The translations under genes were made by a program, and so were the position numbers. Below the pieces are notes generated by a model that saw nothing but the letters and a program-made list of their open reading frames with translations, did no database searches and had not been told where the DNA came from. From NCBI GenBank assembly GCA_025345505.1, contig JANVCC010000048.1:1782037-1846036 (forward strand): a stretch of 64,000 bases of DNA, written 5' to 3'. This DNA is from Todiramphus chloris collaris (Eukaryota > Chordata > Aves > Coraciiformes > Alcedinidae). Below, in pieces: positions 37,107-47,452 of this stretch (position 1 is its first letter; each line of letters starts with the position of its first letter).

Positions 37107-37670
37107 CAAAAAAAAAGAAAAAAAAAGAAGAAGAAACAGTTTTCAGAAGGATTCCTGCCGGGGGCACATGGTGTCAGGCTCAGTCCTCTGTTTTTCTGTT
37201 CATGAACCAAAGTTCTTTGATCAGGATCACTGAGACTACTGCGAAGTCTGACAGGGAATCGCAGTGCGAATAGGGGCATATCCCAAAGACTGCATCCAGA
37301 TTAGATTTTGATCGGTTTGATTTATTGTTCTGCTTTTTTTTTTTTTTTTTTTTTTCCCCCATTCGTACTTTGATTTGCAATAGCAACCTCTGGAACGTCT
37401 GAATCAATGTCACCGTGCAGCACATTTCTCTCAGGTTAATGCAGCTGCCATAGCTGCTGCTGCTGCCTCAGCTCCTGCCTTCCTGAGAGCGTATGGGAAA
37501 GTGGACTGAAGGTGCATCTCCTCTCTGCATACCGGGCAGGTGGGGAGAGGAAAATGTTCTGCCAGTTACAATCTACAATTAAAGGAAAATGCTTCTTTTT
37601 TCTTTTTTCTTTTTTTTTTTTTTTTGGTTTTTCTGTTTTGTTTGGGGTTTGTTTGTTTTCTTTTTTTTTC
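37107..37670. repeat. Poly(A)/poly(T)-rich low-complexity tracts
   Basis: Three tracts are present: AAAAAG repeats near 37,107-37,137, 22 T residues at 37,334-37,355, and a T-rich run from 37,592 to 37,670. The lysine-rich minus-strand frames here come from these tracts. Confidence 0.85.
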
Positions 37671-38023
37671 ATAAACTAGATGTGTTAATCTGTTCTAAGT
37701 CCCTTTTGTACTAAGTAATGCTGAATCCTCATTAAAACAAAATGATTCCCCTCCCCCACTTCAAGCTTTGGATCCTTCAGAGAAATGCTGCATCTCCAAA
37801 GTGCCAGCTGGCCAATCAATTTATCTTGACATTTACAGCTGGGAAGTTCATCTATTAATAAGAGATGCATCATGTACCAAAAGACGATTAATGATAGCCA
37901 TATTTCAATATACACACTGCCCATAAAGCCATCCTCCTCCTCCTAAGAAAATAGAGCCACAGCATAGGAACTGTAATACAAAATTTTGAATCATCCACCA
38001 TCTGCTGATTCCTGGAAATACAG

Positions 38024-38062
38024 GGCAAGATCCTCAGCCTGTGTAAATCACGGTATCTCTGA
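38024..38062. repeat. Ancient palindromic repeat relic, left arm only
   Basis: GGGCAAGATCCTCAGCCTGT and GTAAATCACGGTATCTCTG match the left arm of the family seen at 31,681 (CAGATCCTCAGCTGGTGTAA...). The core and right arm are not clearly recognisable downstream. Confidence 0.5.
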
Positions 38063-39347
38063 TGAAGGCATCTGGAATGACAGAGATTGAGATCAATGGA
38101 AAATGTGACTCAGAGGCTTATCTGCGGGTTTTTTTTTTTTCTTACTGTTCCATCTCTCTCCCTGGAGCCCTTCGCTTTCCAAAAAATTCAGTGTCACCCA
38201 CTGCTAAAATGGATCATGAGAGGCAAAATAAGGTGAAGAAAGAGGTTCTTCATACACATTAAAGAGTGACATTTGTAATTTCTGAGAAGACCCCTTGCCT
38301 TGCTTAGTCATTTCCCCATTTTGGGTCACTGCAGAAGGTTAACACCTGCACAGGGAGCTTTCTGTGTACCACAGAACTGTCCTTCACCACAGAAAACCGG
38401 AGATCAGCCAAGGCAGAAGATGTGAAAGACTATCACAGCGAATAAATTCTGGCTTTACCTGTGTCTTTTCACTGTGCCCGACTCAGGTACTCTAACAATG
38501 GACAAAAAAACCCACTAGGAGAAATCAACATTATTCTGAGAAAGAGATCTGCTTACCCCTCCCCCATACCTCCTCATCCTTCATCCTTCAGCTTGATTTA
38601 ATGCTTGCTATGGTCAAAGGCAAAACACTCCTGGCTGAAAATTGGGGTCTGAAAGAATGTTTTCCTCCTTCCTTCTTTTCTTCTACCATATCTTATGGCC
38701 TCCCGTGATTGCAGCCAATGAATCTATCTCCATTTTACTGTTGACCAAGTATTCCTCAATCATTAATTTATACCAAGGAAAGAGGTTACTTATGTTAAGA
38801 ACGTACAGCCATGTACAGTATCTGTGCCATGGAATGTACAAACGGTCCCATTGATTTTATTGTGGTTGCTCAGGCTTTTGCAGTCCAGGCTTTCCAGTGC
38901 CCGTGCAGTAAGGGCTGCGTGGACAGTAAACCTTTGTGTTTCCTCCTCTCTAGTTCAACCTCCTTTCTTCTTTCAAATCTCTCCTTAAGATTTCTTTTAG
39001 CCCGTTGTCCGTTAAATGCCCCCTGATAGAAACTCATGTTGTCACAACGGTTCCATCTTTCCATTCCCATTTCTGTGATAGAAAGTGAAATGTCAGTTCT
39101 GGCTGCGTACCTGGCATGGAAGGACCACGCTCTTAGTAAACACATAGCAAAATAAAGAGGTCTATATTCCTACCCCACCTTTATTTGTTTCCTCCTCCAA
39201 ATAAAATAGCCTGAGGTGTGATTTGGTAAAAGCGTTAAAGGGTGAATTGCCAATCCCATAGGTAATCCTAAAAATAAAGAATAAAGAGCAATAACAGTCA
39301 TGTTCCCTTGAGCAAGCTTTCTAACATTAAATCTGTAGCATGTCTGC

Positions 39348-39411
39348 CTTTCCTCTTTCCTCTTTCCTCTTTCCTCTTCCCTCTTTCCTCTTCCCTCTTT
39401 CCTCTTTCTCA
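39348..39411. repeat. (TTTCCTC)n microsatellite
   Basis: About nine heptamer units alternating CTCTTTC and CTCTTCC. The KRKEERGKREEERG frame on the minus strand reflects it. Confidence 0.93.
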
Positions 39412-41819
39412 CAGAGGAAAGTTAAACGTCGTATTATTTAGTTAAATCATTTTAGTGAGGTCATGACTGCAGGCTACGTAGGTTAGATGGTTCTATGAGT
39501 TTCCTCCTGTAGATTTGCTGTCCCTTTTTAGTTACTGCTGGCAGTTTCCCCAGTAGCACAGGGCACGTTCTCATTGGAAAGTTGGGTGTGCAGCACGTTT
39601 TATTAACGCTCTTGATCTGCCGTCGTGTCAGTTAATGCATGTGCCAAGTGCTGTGACAAGGGTTGACTGAGTCTCCCAGTGAATATGAGAGTGAGAAACG
39701 TGTGTGTGAGGTAACGACCCTCCCATAAACACTGGGTTTTTGAGAGAAATAGTAGGAAAATCCCAGAAAGGATTCAGAGCAGTGGGAGACTATATAAATT
39801 CCCCCTAACTCTTTAAGAACTTTGAGAGCCTCTTTCGGTGAATAGTGTTGTTAATAAGCTGTTTCCCATAAACTTTATTAGCCTTGTTTTACACGTAGCT
39901 CAGCACAGAAAAGGCCTAGTCCAGCAGAGCAGTTACTTGGTTTGATGAGAAGTTGACAGGAGAGAGACTCTAAAAATTAATGAGATACCTAAGTAGCTAT
40001 TAGTTGACTAATATCTCTTAAAATACTCATTGTATATACAAATTCCCAGAGAGTTCCTATGAAATAACAAGGTGTGGGTCTTGAATCCCCAAGGGCCAAG
40101 GCAGTTCTTTAGCTTTGAGACCATCCTGTGCTGATTTTTGTATTTAAATAAAACATAAATCCTGACTGTCGTGGGGGAAAGTGCTGGTCAGGTTGCATCA
40201 CTGTGCCTCAGAAACACTCTATGCAGCCTGTTTTTCTCGCGGATGTCATTCTATCCTCTTCAAGGTTTCCAAGGCCAAAAAGAACTGCCTGTTTGAATAA
40301 GGCAGGACATGGAACAGGTAGTTCTAGGGCAGGCCCATGTGGCTTTTTGGAAACCAATATGAAGAATATTTGAAGGTATAAAGCAAATTCCGAACTGGAA
40401 GCTGTCTACCTCTGCAGAGCCGTGCTTGGCTGGGAAGCTTTTATCATATGCTCTCATAAAACTTTGCTACAAAAGGTTGGTTGCCTTCAATTTCCTCAAA
40501 GGAATTGTATTTTATCCAAAATATTTTGTCAACTTCTTTGTTTAAAAAAAAAAAAACCTCCTTATGTAACTCCAAACCAATCAATAGGTCACAAATGAAT
40601 TTTAGACTGCAGGTGGGAGCTATTTGTGTGTGGTTTAGCTGAGGAGATTTACAGTAGACAGGGCTAGACATAAGCCAAAACATAAATTTATAATTGGAGT
40701 AGAGATTAATATCAACACTCCTATCGTCAAAGAAGAGCATGAGTATTTAAAAGCAAGATTATGAGTTCTTAAAGTCCAGAAAATTCCTCATTTTGGGAGA
40801 TTGGGACCTTTCTCACCTAAGTGTAAGCACAGTTATTTTATGTTTAGTCAGTTGTTGACATCAAAACATCAAAAAAGAAGATTCAGTATAACTGTGAACT
40901 TAGTTGTTTCAGCAGGGACACCTCTTTTGTACCAATTGATGCCAGGACACCAAAGTCATCTCTGGATGACCACCCTGACAGTAACAAAGTACTTTCTTTA
41001 TCAGCAAGCACTGACTCTCACTGCTGGATGCAGCAGGGTCCTCAAGATATTTTTTAAGCAATCCGGTCACTTTGTGTGTTATTGTTCTTCATAATCATTT
41101 AAATTCCCTTGGTTTTGAGTCCTTATTATTTCTCTGCCAGAGAGTCTCCCCTGCTGCTCTGACAAAGACTCCAGAGGTTTCTGGACTGTTGTGCAGCAGG
41201 CATAACAGAAGGTTAGTAATAAAAATACCCCACCCTGGCAAAGCATCAAATTAGATGAAAGGAACCACCTAAGTCCACACATTTGCCAAGTAACCTGGCG
41301 CGGAACCAGGATGAATGGTTACAACTTGTATTAGTGTTTCTTGAAGAAAATAGCTCAGCTGAAGGTTCAGAGCAGCTTTGAGCCTTCGGAAGACGTATTT
41401 GGGATTTACAATCCATTTGGAAAGGGAAATGCAGGAGATGTCGTGGCTGATGAACAGAACTGAAACAGCAAACCAGGGACACTGTTGAATTTACCAAGTC
41501 CAGCTTCCCTGCACCAAAGACACTGCAAGTTGTTGCAGCTGCTCAAGTGATGCTCCAGCATTCCTTTCGAAGCCCAGGACAAAGGGCAACCTTTCTTTGT
41601 CTCTTGTTGGCATGGGTGTTATCAGTCACAACATGATACTAGTAGCAGAGCGGTCTGAACCAGAGCCCAAGGGTCCAACACCTCCCACACTTGACAGTAT
41701 TCGCATTTTATGTTGGACTCTGCTTTTCTTTGGAAGCAAGAGAATGGTCAGAATGGGCACAGTTGCCATGTTCGTGCCATCCACTGTGTACTAAAAAGAT
41801 TCTGAGCAGAAAATAGAGC

Positions 41820-42260
41820 TATGAAGATGATTGAGGGATGGAACATCTCTCAGGAGGAAAGGCTGAGAGCCCTGGGGCTGTTCAGCCTGGAGAAAAGAAG
41901 CCTGAGAGGGGATCTTATCAATGTTTACAAATATCTGCAGGGTGGGTGACAAGTAGAAGATGCTAGTCTCTTTTCAGTGTTGCTCTGGGATAGGACAAGA
42001 GGTAACGGTCACAAGCTGAAACCCAGGAAGTTCCACCTCAACATAAGGAAAAAATTCTCCACTGAGAGTGACAGAGCCTGACAGAACAGGCTGCCCAGAG
42101 AGGCTGTGGAGTCTCCTTCTCTGGAGACTTTCCAGCCCCCCTGGCTCTGTTCCTGTGTGGGCTGCCCTGGGTGGCCCTGCTGGGGCAGGGGGGTTGGACT
42201 CGATGATCTCCAGAGGTGCCTTCCAACCCCTACCATTCTATGATTCTATACGATTCTATG
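41820..42260 (+). mobile_element. CR1: CR1 LINE 3' fragment
   Basis: The copy starts in the ORF2 C-terminal region (GAGGAAAGGCTGAGAGCCCT, then CTGTTCAGCCTGGAGAAAAG). It continues through GAAACCCAGGAAGTTCCACC and GAGACTTTCCAGCCC to GGTTGGACTCGATGATCTCC, CTTCCAACCCC and a double ATTCTATGATTCTATACG tail. It is 5' truncated and about 440 bp, of the same subgroup as the left-edge copy. Confidence 0.95.
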
Positions 42261-43679
42261 AAATAGTTAGTGGACACACTGTAGGTAACCTCGGTATTTG
42301 TGCAAATTATAGTAATCATATATATATGTAACCTTATATATATATAAAATATATATAACTTCAGAGTCTATCAGTGGATTATTATGCTGCCCATGATCTA
42401 AATAATCTTTCCTACATATCCTTACACCAGGCTCTGTAAAGGCAGCATTTTCTGGTAGTCTTGGAGGTTTCCCTAAACACCTTCTCGGAGAAGGGAGAGT
42501 GAGGTGGATTTAGATACTGGGTGTTTGGATTCACTCTGTGAAGAATTTCTTCAATGTGGTGTGAAAACTGAGTGGCAGCCTAAGTTTTACTTAGCCCTAT
42601 CCTATGCATACCTCTAAAATTAAGTCAGTGGGTGGGAGTTTGTTTCCATTTTTCACTGAAAATCAACCAGTTTTTAGTCGGGGATTAGATCAGTTAAGGA
42701 GAAAATCATCTGGTGCAAAGCCACAGCATTTACATCAGGGTACGCATCTTGGCTAAGACCATGGGAACACACAATCAGTTTCATCATATAATCCACCCTG
42801 GCTAAGCCGCACGGAGTAAGATGCTGACAGTGCTCACACAACTTGCAAAGAACCTCCTAAAAAACCCAGCGTGGATTATTCACAGGCTGGCTTCTGCGCT
42901 CAGGAGCTGTGGTTGGTAACGCAGGCCTGGTGTGGGATTGTTCTTTCTAGGGAAATACTACTTGTCCTTTCTGCCGTGTAGAACACATTACTTGGTCTCA
43001 GAAGATCAAAGGTACTGAGTTCATCACCATCCGGATATTAGAACCACATTTATTTCAGTTTGTTCGTTAAAAACTGTCTATTTTTGCTGTGTACCAACGT
43101 GAATACGTTCTATGCCACACGGCTATTTTGGACTAACAAAAATGTCTAGTAACTTTCTTCTAAATCTGACACGGTCCATTAAGCGTGAGGCAACAAGCTC
43201 TATTTTTATATCAATGACACTATTCAGCAAGCATTAAATTTGTTTCGCCACTTAACACATGGCCTGTATTTATGAATTTAACCTCCTTTTAAGGACAACT
43301 TGCTTTTTGGCTGAGCTGCTCTCCTCCTGTTATTATTACTGGCTTCACAGTTTCACCTACATGTTTTACTGTTAGGAGCACTGTACAAAACCGCGGTAAG
43401 GAATTAAAAACCCAGTTGTGAAAAGCTCTGTTTGAACCCCTCTACTTGGTGTTGATTTGGGATTATCCTTGTTTGGCTGAGCTAAATAATTCAAGCTTCC
43501 TCACTTACATATGCTGTTGCCATGGCATAGTCCACCTGGTGCTGCTCACGTGTGAACTGGGGAGGTTTTTTAGTTTCTACTGCCATTTTTACTCTTTGTT
43601 TTTCCTCTGGGACAGACTATGTGTGGGCAGTTGGGAGAGGTGGTGAGGTGAAACAAGAAAATTGTGATGTCTTCCGTAT
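42261..43679. other. Non-coding stretch, no gene seen
   Basis: The stretch opens with an (AT)n-like run at 42,318-42,358. The rest holds no recognisable gene, RNA gene or transposon. Confidence 0.6.
42318..42358. repeat. (TA)n-rich tract
   Basis: Broken TATATA runs directly after the CR1 at 41,820-42,260. Confidence 0.85.
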
Positions 43680-44354
43680 AGCACATAACACTATTTAAGA
43701 TGTTCATCAGTGACCTCAACAATGAAAAGAATAATAAGGAAGAAATTGTTTAGGATGAGGGTGGTGAAACTCTGGAACAGGTTGCCCAGAGAGGTGGCAG
43801 ATGCCCCATCCCTGGAAACATTCGTGGTCAGGTTGGCTGGGGCTCTGAGCAACCTAATTTAGTTAAAGGTGTCACTGCTTACTGAAGAGGGGTTGGTCTA
43901 GAGGACCTTTGAAGGTCCCATCCAACCCAACAGAGCCCCAGCAAACTTCCAGTTGGCACCAAAACAGTGAGATGAGTTGATAGTACAGAAAAGGGACCTC
44001 AACCAGCATGAGAAGTAGGTAAACAGGTAATACCTGAAGGGATCCTACAGGAGGCTGGAGAGGAACTCTTCACAAGAGTGTCCAGTGATAGGACAAGGGG
44101 AAATGGTTTTAAACTGAGGGAAAATAGGTTTAGATTGGATCTTAGGAAAAAGTTCTTCAGTAGGAGGGTGGTGGGACTCTGGAATAGATTGCCCAGAGGG
44201 GCTGCGGCTGCCCCCTCTCTGAAGATGCTCAGGACCAGGTTGGATGAGGCCTTGAGCAACCTGGTCTAGTTGAGAGGTGTCCCTGCCCATGGCCAGGAGG
44301 TTGTATTGGACGATCTCTGAGGTCCCTTCCAGCCTAAGCTATTCTATGATTCTC
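43680..44354 (+). mobile_element. CR1: Older CR1 LINE, host of a nested CR1
   Basis: The left part (to about 43,732) reads like the CR1 RT segment 'LFNIFISDLDDG' (ATTTAAGATGTTCATCAGTG). It resumes at about 43,931 with AGCAAACTTCCAGTTGGCAC, which corresponds to the 'SKFADDTKL' segment that normally follows directly. It then continues through GATAGGACAAGGGGAAATGG and GGGTGGTGGGACTCTGG to GGTCCCTTCCAGCC and ATTCTATGATTC. The interruption is filled by another CR1 3' end. Parts of the RT/C-terminal interval are also missing. Confidence 0.75.
43733..43930 (+). mobile_element. CR1: CR1 LINE 3' fragment inserted in an older CR1
   Basis: GGATGAGGGTGGTGAAACTC, AACAGGTTGCCCAGAGAGG, GAGCAACCTAATTTAGTTAA and GAAGGTCCCATCCAACCCAA form a short CR1 3' end. 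It lacks the usual ATTCTATGATTCT tail, so the right border is approximate. Both flanks belong to one CR1 RT region, which makes this the younger insertion. Confidence 0.8.
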
Positions 44355-44462
44355 TTTTTATCTCTCATCTCTCAGCTATGTCTTGCTGCAGTGGCATCCT
44401 GAAACCATAGCAGATGTTCAGGTGTTAAGCAGATGTTAAGCACCGGAAGCATATTGGTAAGA

Positions 44463-44625
44463 CAGGTTGTGGGACCTCCATCTTCAGAGATACTGAAAAC
44501 TGGACTAGACATGGCTTTGAGAAGCCTGGGCTAACTTTTAAGTTACCTCTACGTTGAGTTTGAAGCTGGACTGGGTGACCTTCACAGGTCTACCAACATA
44601 AATTATTCTGTGGTCTGTGACTTTA
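44463..44625 (+). mobile_element. CR1: Degenerate CR1 LINE 3' end
   Basis: GACCTCCATCTTCAGAGATA, TGAAAACTGGACTAGACATG, GGCTTTGAGAAGCCTGGG and AAGCTGGACTGGGTGACCTT, with ATTATTCTGTGG at the end, follow CR1 3' order but are much more diverged than the neighbours. Confidence 0.7.
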
Positions 44626-46369
44626 AGTTATTGCATGAGATTAAGGAAGAGTCTAGCTCAGTCCAGTATATTAGCAGCAAAAAGGCCAGTCCTCTTCTAG
44701 AAGGAGGATATTCATCTATTATTAACAGAAACTGCTATTTCAGTATTAATGACTGATGGAACAGGCACTTCCTGGCATTTAGTGACCTGTTGAGTGCCCG
44801 AGAAGTAGCTGAGAGCCCTTGGCTTGGCTTGTCGTTAGTTGACAGAAAATGACCAACTTGGAGAGCACTGGCACTATTCTAGGCACTGGGAAAATTTCAA
44901 ATGAAAAATAAAAAGAAAATACTATAATTGGACTAAATTCTTTTCTCAGTTAGATAATGTCAAGAGGGTTGAATGCGTGTTACCAAGAGCAGATCTGGGG
45001 CCACCATCCTTTTTCAAATATTTTTTTATTTGTCGAATAACTGAAAGTAGATCCTCACATTGCTATGGCTACTGTGTTTGTAATAGACAGCCACATTCCT
45101 TCCCGATGACAATCTATTGAACATGTCCTATAATTACTAAGGGCTGATGCTGTAAAGAGCAGGATGGCAGGATTCCATTCTCATTATCATGGACCTCTTG
45201 GACAACATCTTACTTTCCCTTCAGCCACGCATTGCATATCTCATTCTTCTGTCCTCCATGTAAAAGATACAGCTTTTCTGTGATATAATACTCGAGTGGA
45301 GGGCATAAGCAGTGCAGCTCACAAACATTCACTGCTCACTTTCTTTTCAGTAAGAAAAGCAGCAATTTGTATAGGCAATTGTTTTTCTGCTGGGGCTTGA
45401 GCTTTGTGCTCTGAGTGTGCTGTTTGTTTTGAGTGTCACCCGGGAGAGGGTTGGAAAAAGTGAGAGGACTGTAGGTGTGGTGCTCGGATGTGAAGCATAA
45501 GGACACTGATCTATCTTCAGGGCTGTCGGGACAGTACGCTGCTCTGAAAACATTTTTACAGTCATTGCTGCTCCTTAAAGCTAAAAACCAACAAACGACA
45601 AAACAAACAAAACCCCAACCCATGACGCTCAGATCTTTTCTGCAGTACCAAATGCACAGGAGCATGCAAACATTAGCTACTGCATTAACATGCATGGAAG
45701 CAAGTCATTTACAGTATACCTGAAAAAAAAAAACCCTTAAAATAAGAAGTATACATTAGCACACCAAGGAGTTAATAGCAGGCCTGGTTCTCTGCACTGT
45801 TAGAAAGATACTTTAGTTTCAAAGGAGTTGAACCTGCCTATATCTAACGTATACAGTCTGTGTCCTTATGACATGGCTATTCAGATTGAATGGTCATTTT
45901 TAATGGTCAAACCCAAGCTTGGCTGGTCTTGTAAGAGGAAGGTTGTAAAGCAAACAAGGGGACACCTGCATAAATGTGCAGGTGTATGGGGCTGGGCCAG
46001 AATTCTTACAAAGCTAAAGCATATGATTTGAGCAAAGACACATATCAGGGTAGACCTTGTCTAGGAGGACATTGTACTCAACCTTGAGATGCGTATTCTG
46101 ACTGTTAACTCAGAGTCACCTCAGCAATGCAACGCACCAGGACTTGGTGTAACCACAACTACTTCAGCATACTGACAAAGCACGTCACCATGAGAATCCA
46201 TCTGTGCATGGAATAAAATATATGGGATGTCAAAAAGGCTATGGGAGGATTTCAGAAAGGGCTATACAGGTCATCATAGGTGTGTGGAGCTGGAAAGGAA
46301 AAGTGATGACCAGAATTAGTGCTGTTCTCATTCAAACCAGGACAGTGTGAAATGTTTTCCCTGCGAGGA
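44626..46369. other. Non-coding stretch, no gene seen
   Basis: No recognisable exon, RNA gene or repeat, apart from short A/T runs. The 119-residue minus-strand frame at 45,336-45,695 shows no known domain. Confidence 0.55.
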
Positions 46370-46845
46370 GTGGCTATGAAGACTATGACTCTTCAGTCTG
46401 CAAAGGAGACAGTTAAGGTGAGTATGATAAAGGCCTGTGATACAGCATGGACGGGATGAACAGAGATCAGTTGTTCACCTTTCCTCAAAGAACTGAGTAG
46501 CATGGAGTGAAACCAGCAGGCGTGAGGTTGAAAACAAGAAAGCCGATTCTTTTCTTCATACAGACAGAGCTAAGCTGTGAAATTCTTGGCAACAGAACGG
46601 TATGGATGCTAAAAGTTACCACAGGCTAAAAGGGTAAGCGGACGAGTTGATGGAAGAGAAATTAATCTGGGACTTCTGGGCACAAAGCTGAAGAGTTCCA
46701 TCATCCGTGCTCAGCTGGTGGCCAGGAGAGGCTTCCAGGGAAGTGGATTGTATGACTGCCTGCATGTCTGCTTTTGACCACCAGCAGAGACAACTGGGAT
46801 TGGAGGACCTTTTGTTTGACCCAATATGCCCACTCACAGGTAGAT
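46370..46845 (+). mobile_element. CR1: Very old CR1 (non-avian-type 3' end)
   Basis: The order is ACTCTTCAGTCTGCAAAGGA, GATAAAGGCCTGTGATACAG, AACAGAGATCAGTTGTTCAC, AGCAGGCGTGAGGTTGAAAA, TTCTTTTCTTCATACAGACA, AAATTCTTGGCAACAGAACG and finally GGACCTTTTGTTTGACCCAA with TATGCC. This is the CR1 type usual in turtles and crocodilians (ending GGTCTGACCCAGTATGGCC), so it predates the bird-specific subfamilies. No frame is intact. Confidence 0.75.
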
Positions 46846-46958
46846 GAGTGCTGGAAGCAGAGTAGTGCATATAAAAAGGAAGACCATTTACTTAGAAGGT
46901 TTACCTGAGTCATGTCAGATTAATGGCCTGTATTTGGAAACAATTCAGAAGACACAAA

Positions 46959-47431
46959 TGTTGTGGAAGACCTTGGCTTGTCCGAGGGATTAGAATGTGA
47001 GTTAGATAAATAACCTTGAGTGAACATCTGCGTACCCTTGAGGAGTCCAGGAAGTCCTGGGAAAAGAACCACCAGCTCACAAACAGGGAAAGCTGATCAA
47101 AGCTAATTGTGGGCAGGTGGTCTTTGGTTGGGCCAGTCAGGTGTGGGCACTTGTTATTAGAAGGATTAGAAAAGGGCTTGCAGACACACTAACTTAGAGC
47201 ACTTGCAGCAAGAGCATTTGAGCATTTGCAGAAGTGGTGGGTGTGATGAGTCTGTCTCAGCAATAACATGTCGAGCCATACGATGACACACAAATTGCAG
47301 TTGGAGCTATGAGCGAGCAGAGTTGGTTCTGGAGAAGTGGTATGGCCCTTAGTGACATTAAACTGAAAGCTTTAATTTGGCTGTGACTCTCATGCAGCCT
47401 CCTCTCCGAAGCCACAGGATCCACGCATGTG
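46959..47431 (+). mobile_element. Possible old LTR (uncertain)
   Basis: A segment starting TGTTGTGG and ending CCACGCA contains a CCAAT-like site (GGGCCAGTCAGG), a promoter-like A-rich stretch before GGGCTTGCAGACACAC, and an ATTAAA followed by a U5-like stretch. The order suits a retroviral LTR, but no target duplication or internal region is evident. It would be an old, broken fossil. A non-retroviral origin is equally possible. Confidence 0.2.
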
Positions 47432-47452
47432 CCAAATCCAAGGCAAAACCAG
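47398..47452 (+). other. Candidate 55-bp exon or spliced leader segment
   Basis: CTCTCATGCAG ends at 47,397 as an acceptor, and CCAG/GTAAGTAG at 47,453 is an almost perfect donor. The 55 bp between them are open in all three frames. The peptide is not recognised. If the adjacent LTR-like segment is real, the donor could instead be a leader splice donor of that element. Otherwise it may be a non-coding RNA exon or chance. Confidence 0.18.

Larger units (their letters stand above)
37671..41819. other. Non-coding stretch, end of the CR1-free interval
   Basis: No gene or CR1 is seen. It holds a palindromic relic at 38,024 and a TTTCCTC microsatellite at 39,348-39,411. Short frames are unremarkable. 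Confidence 0.6.
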
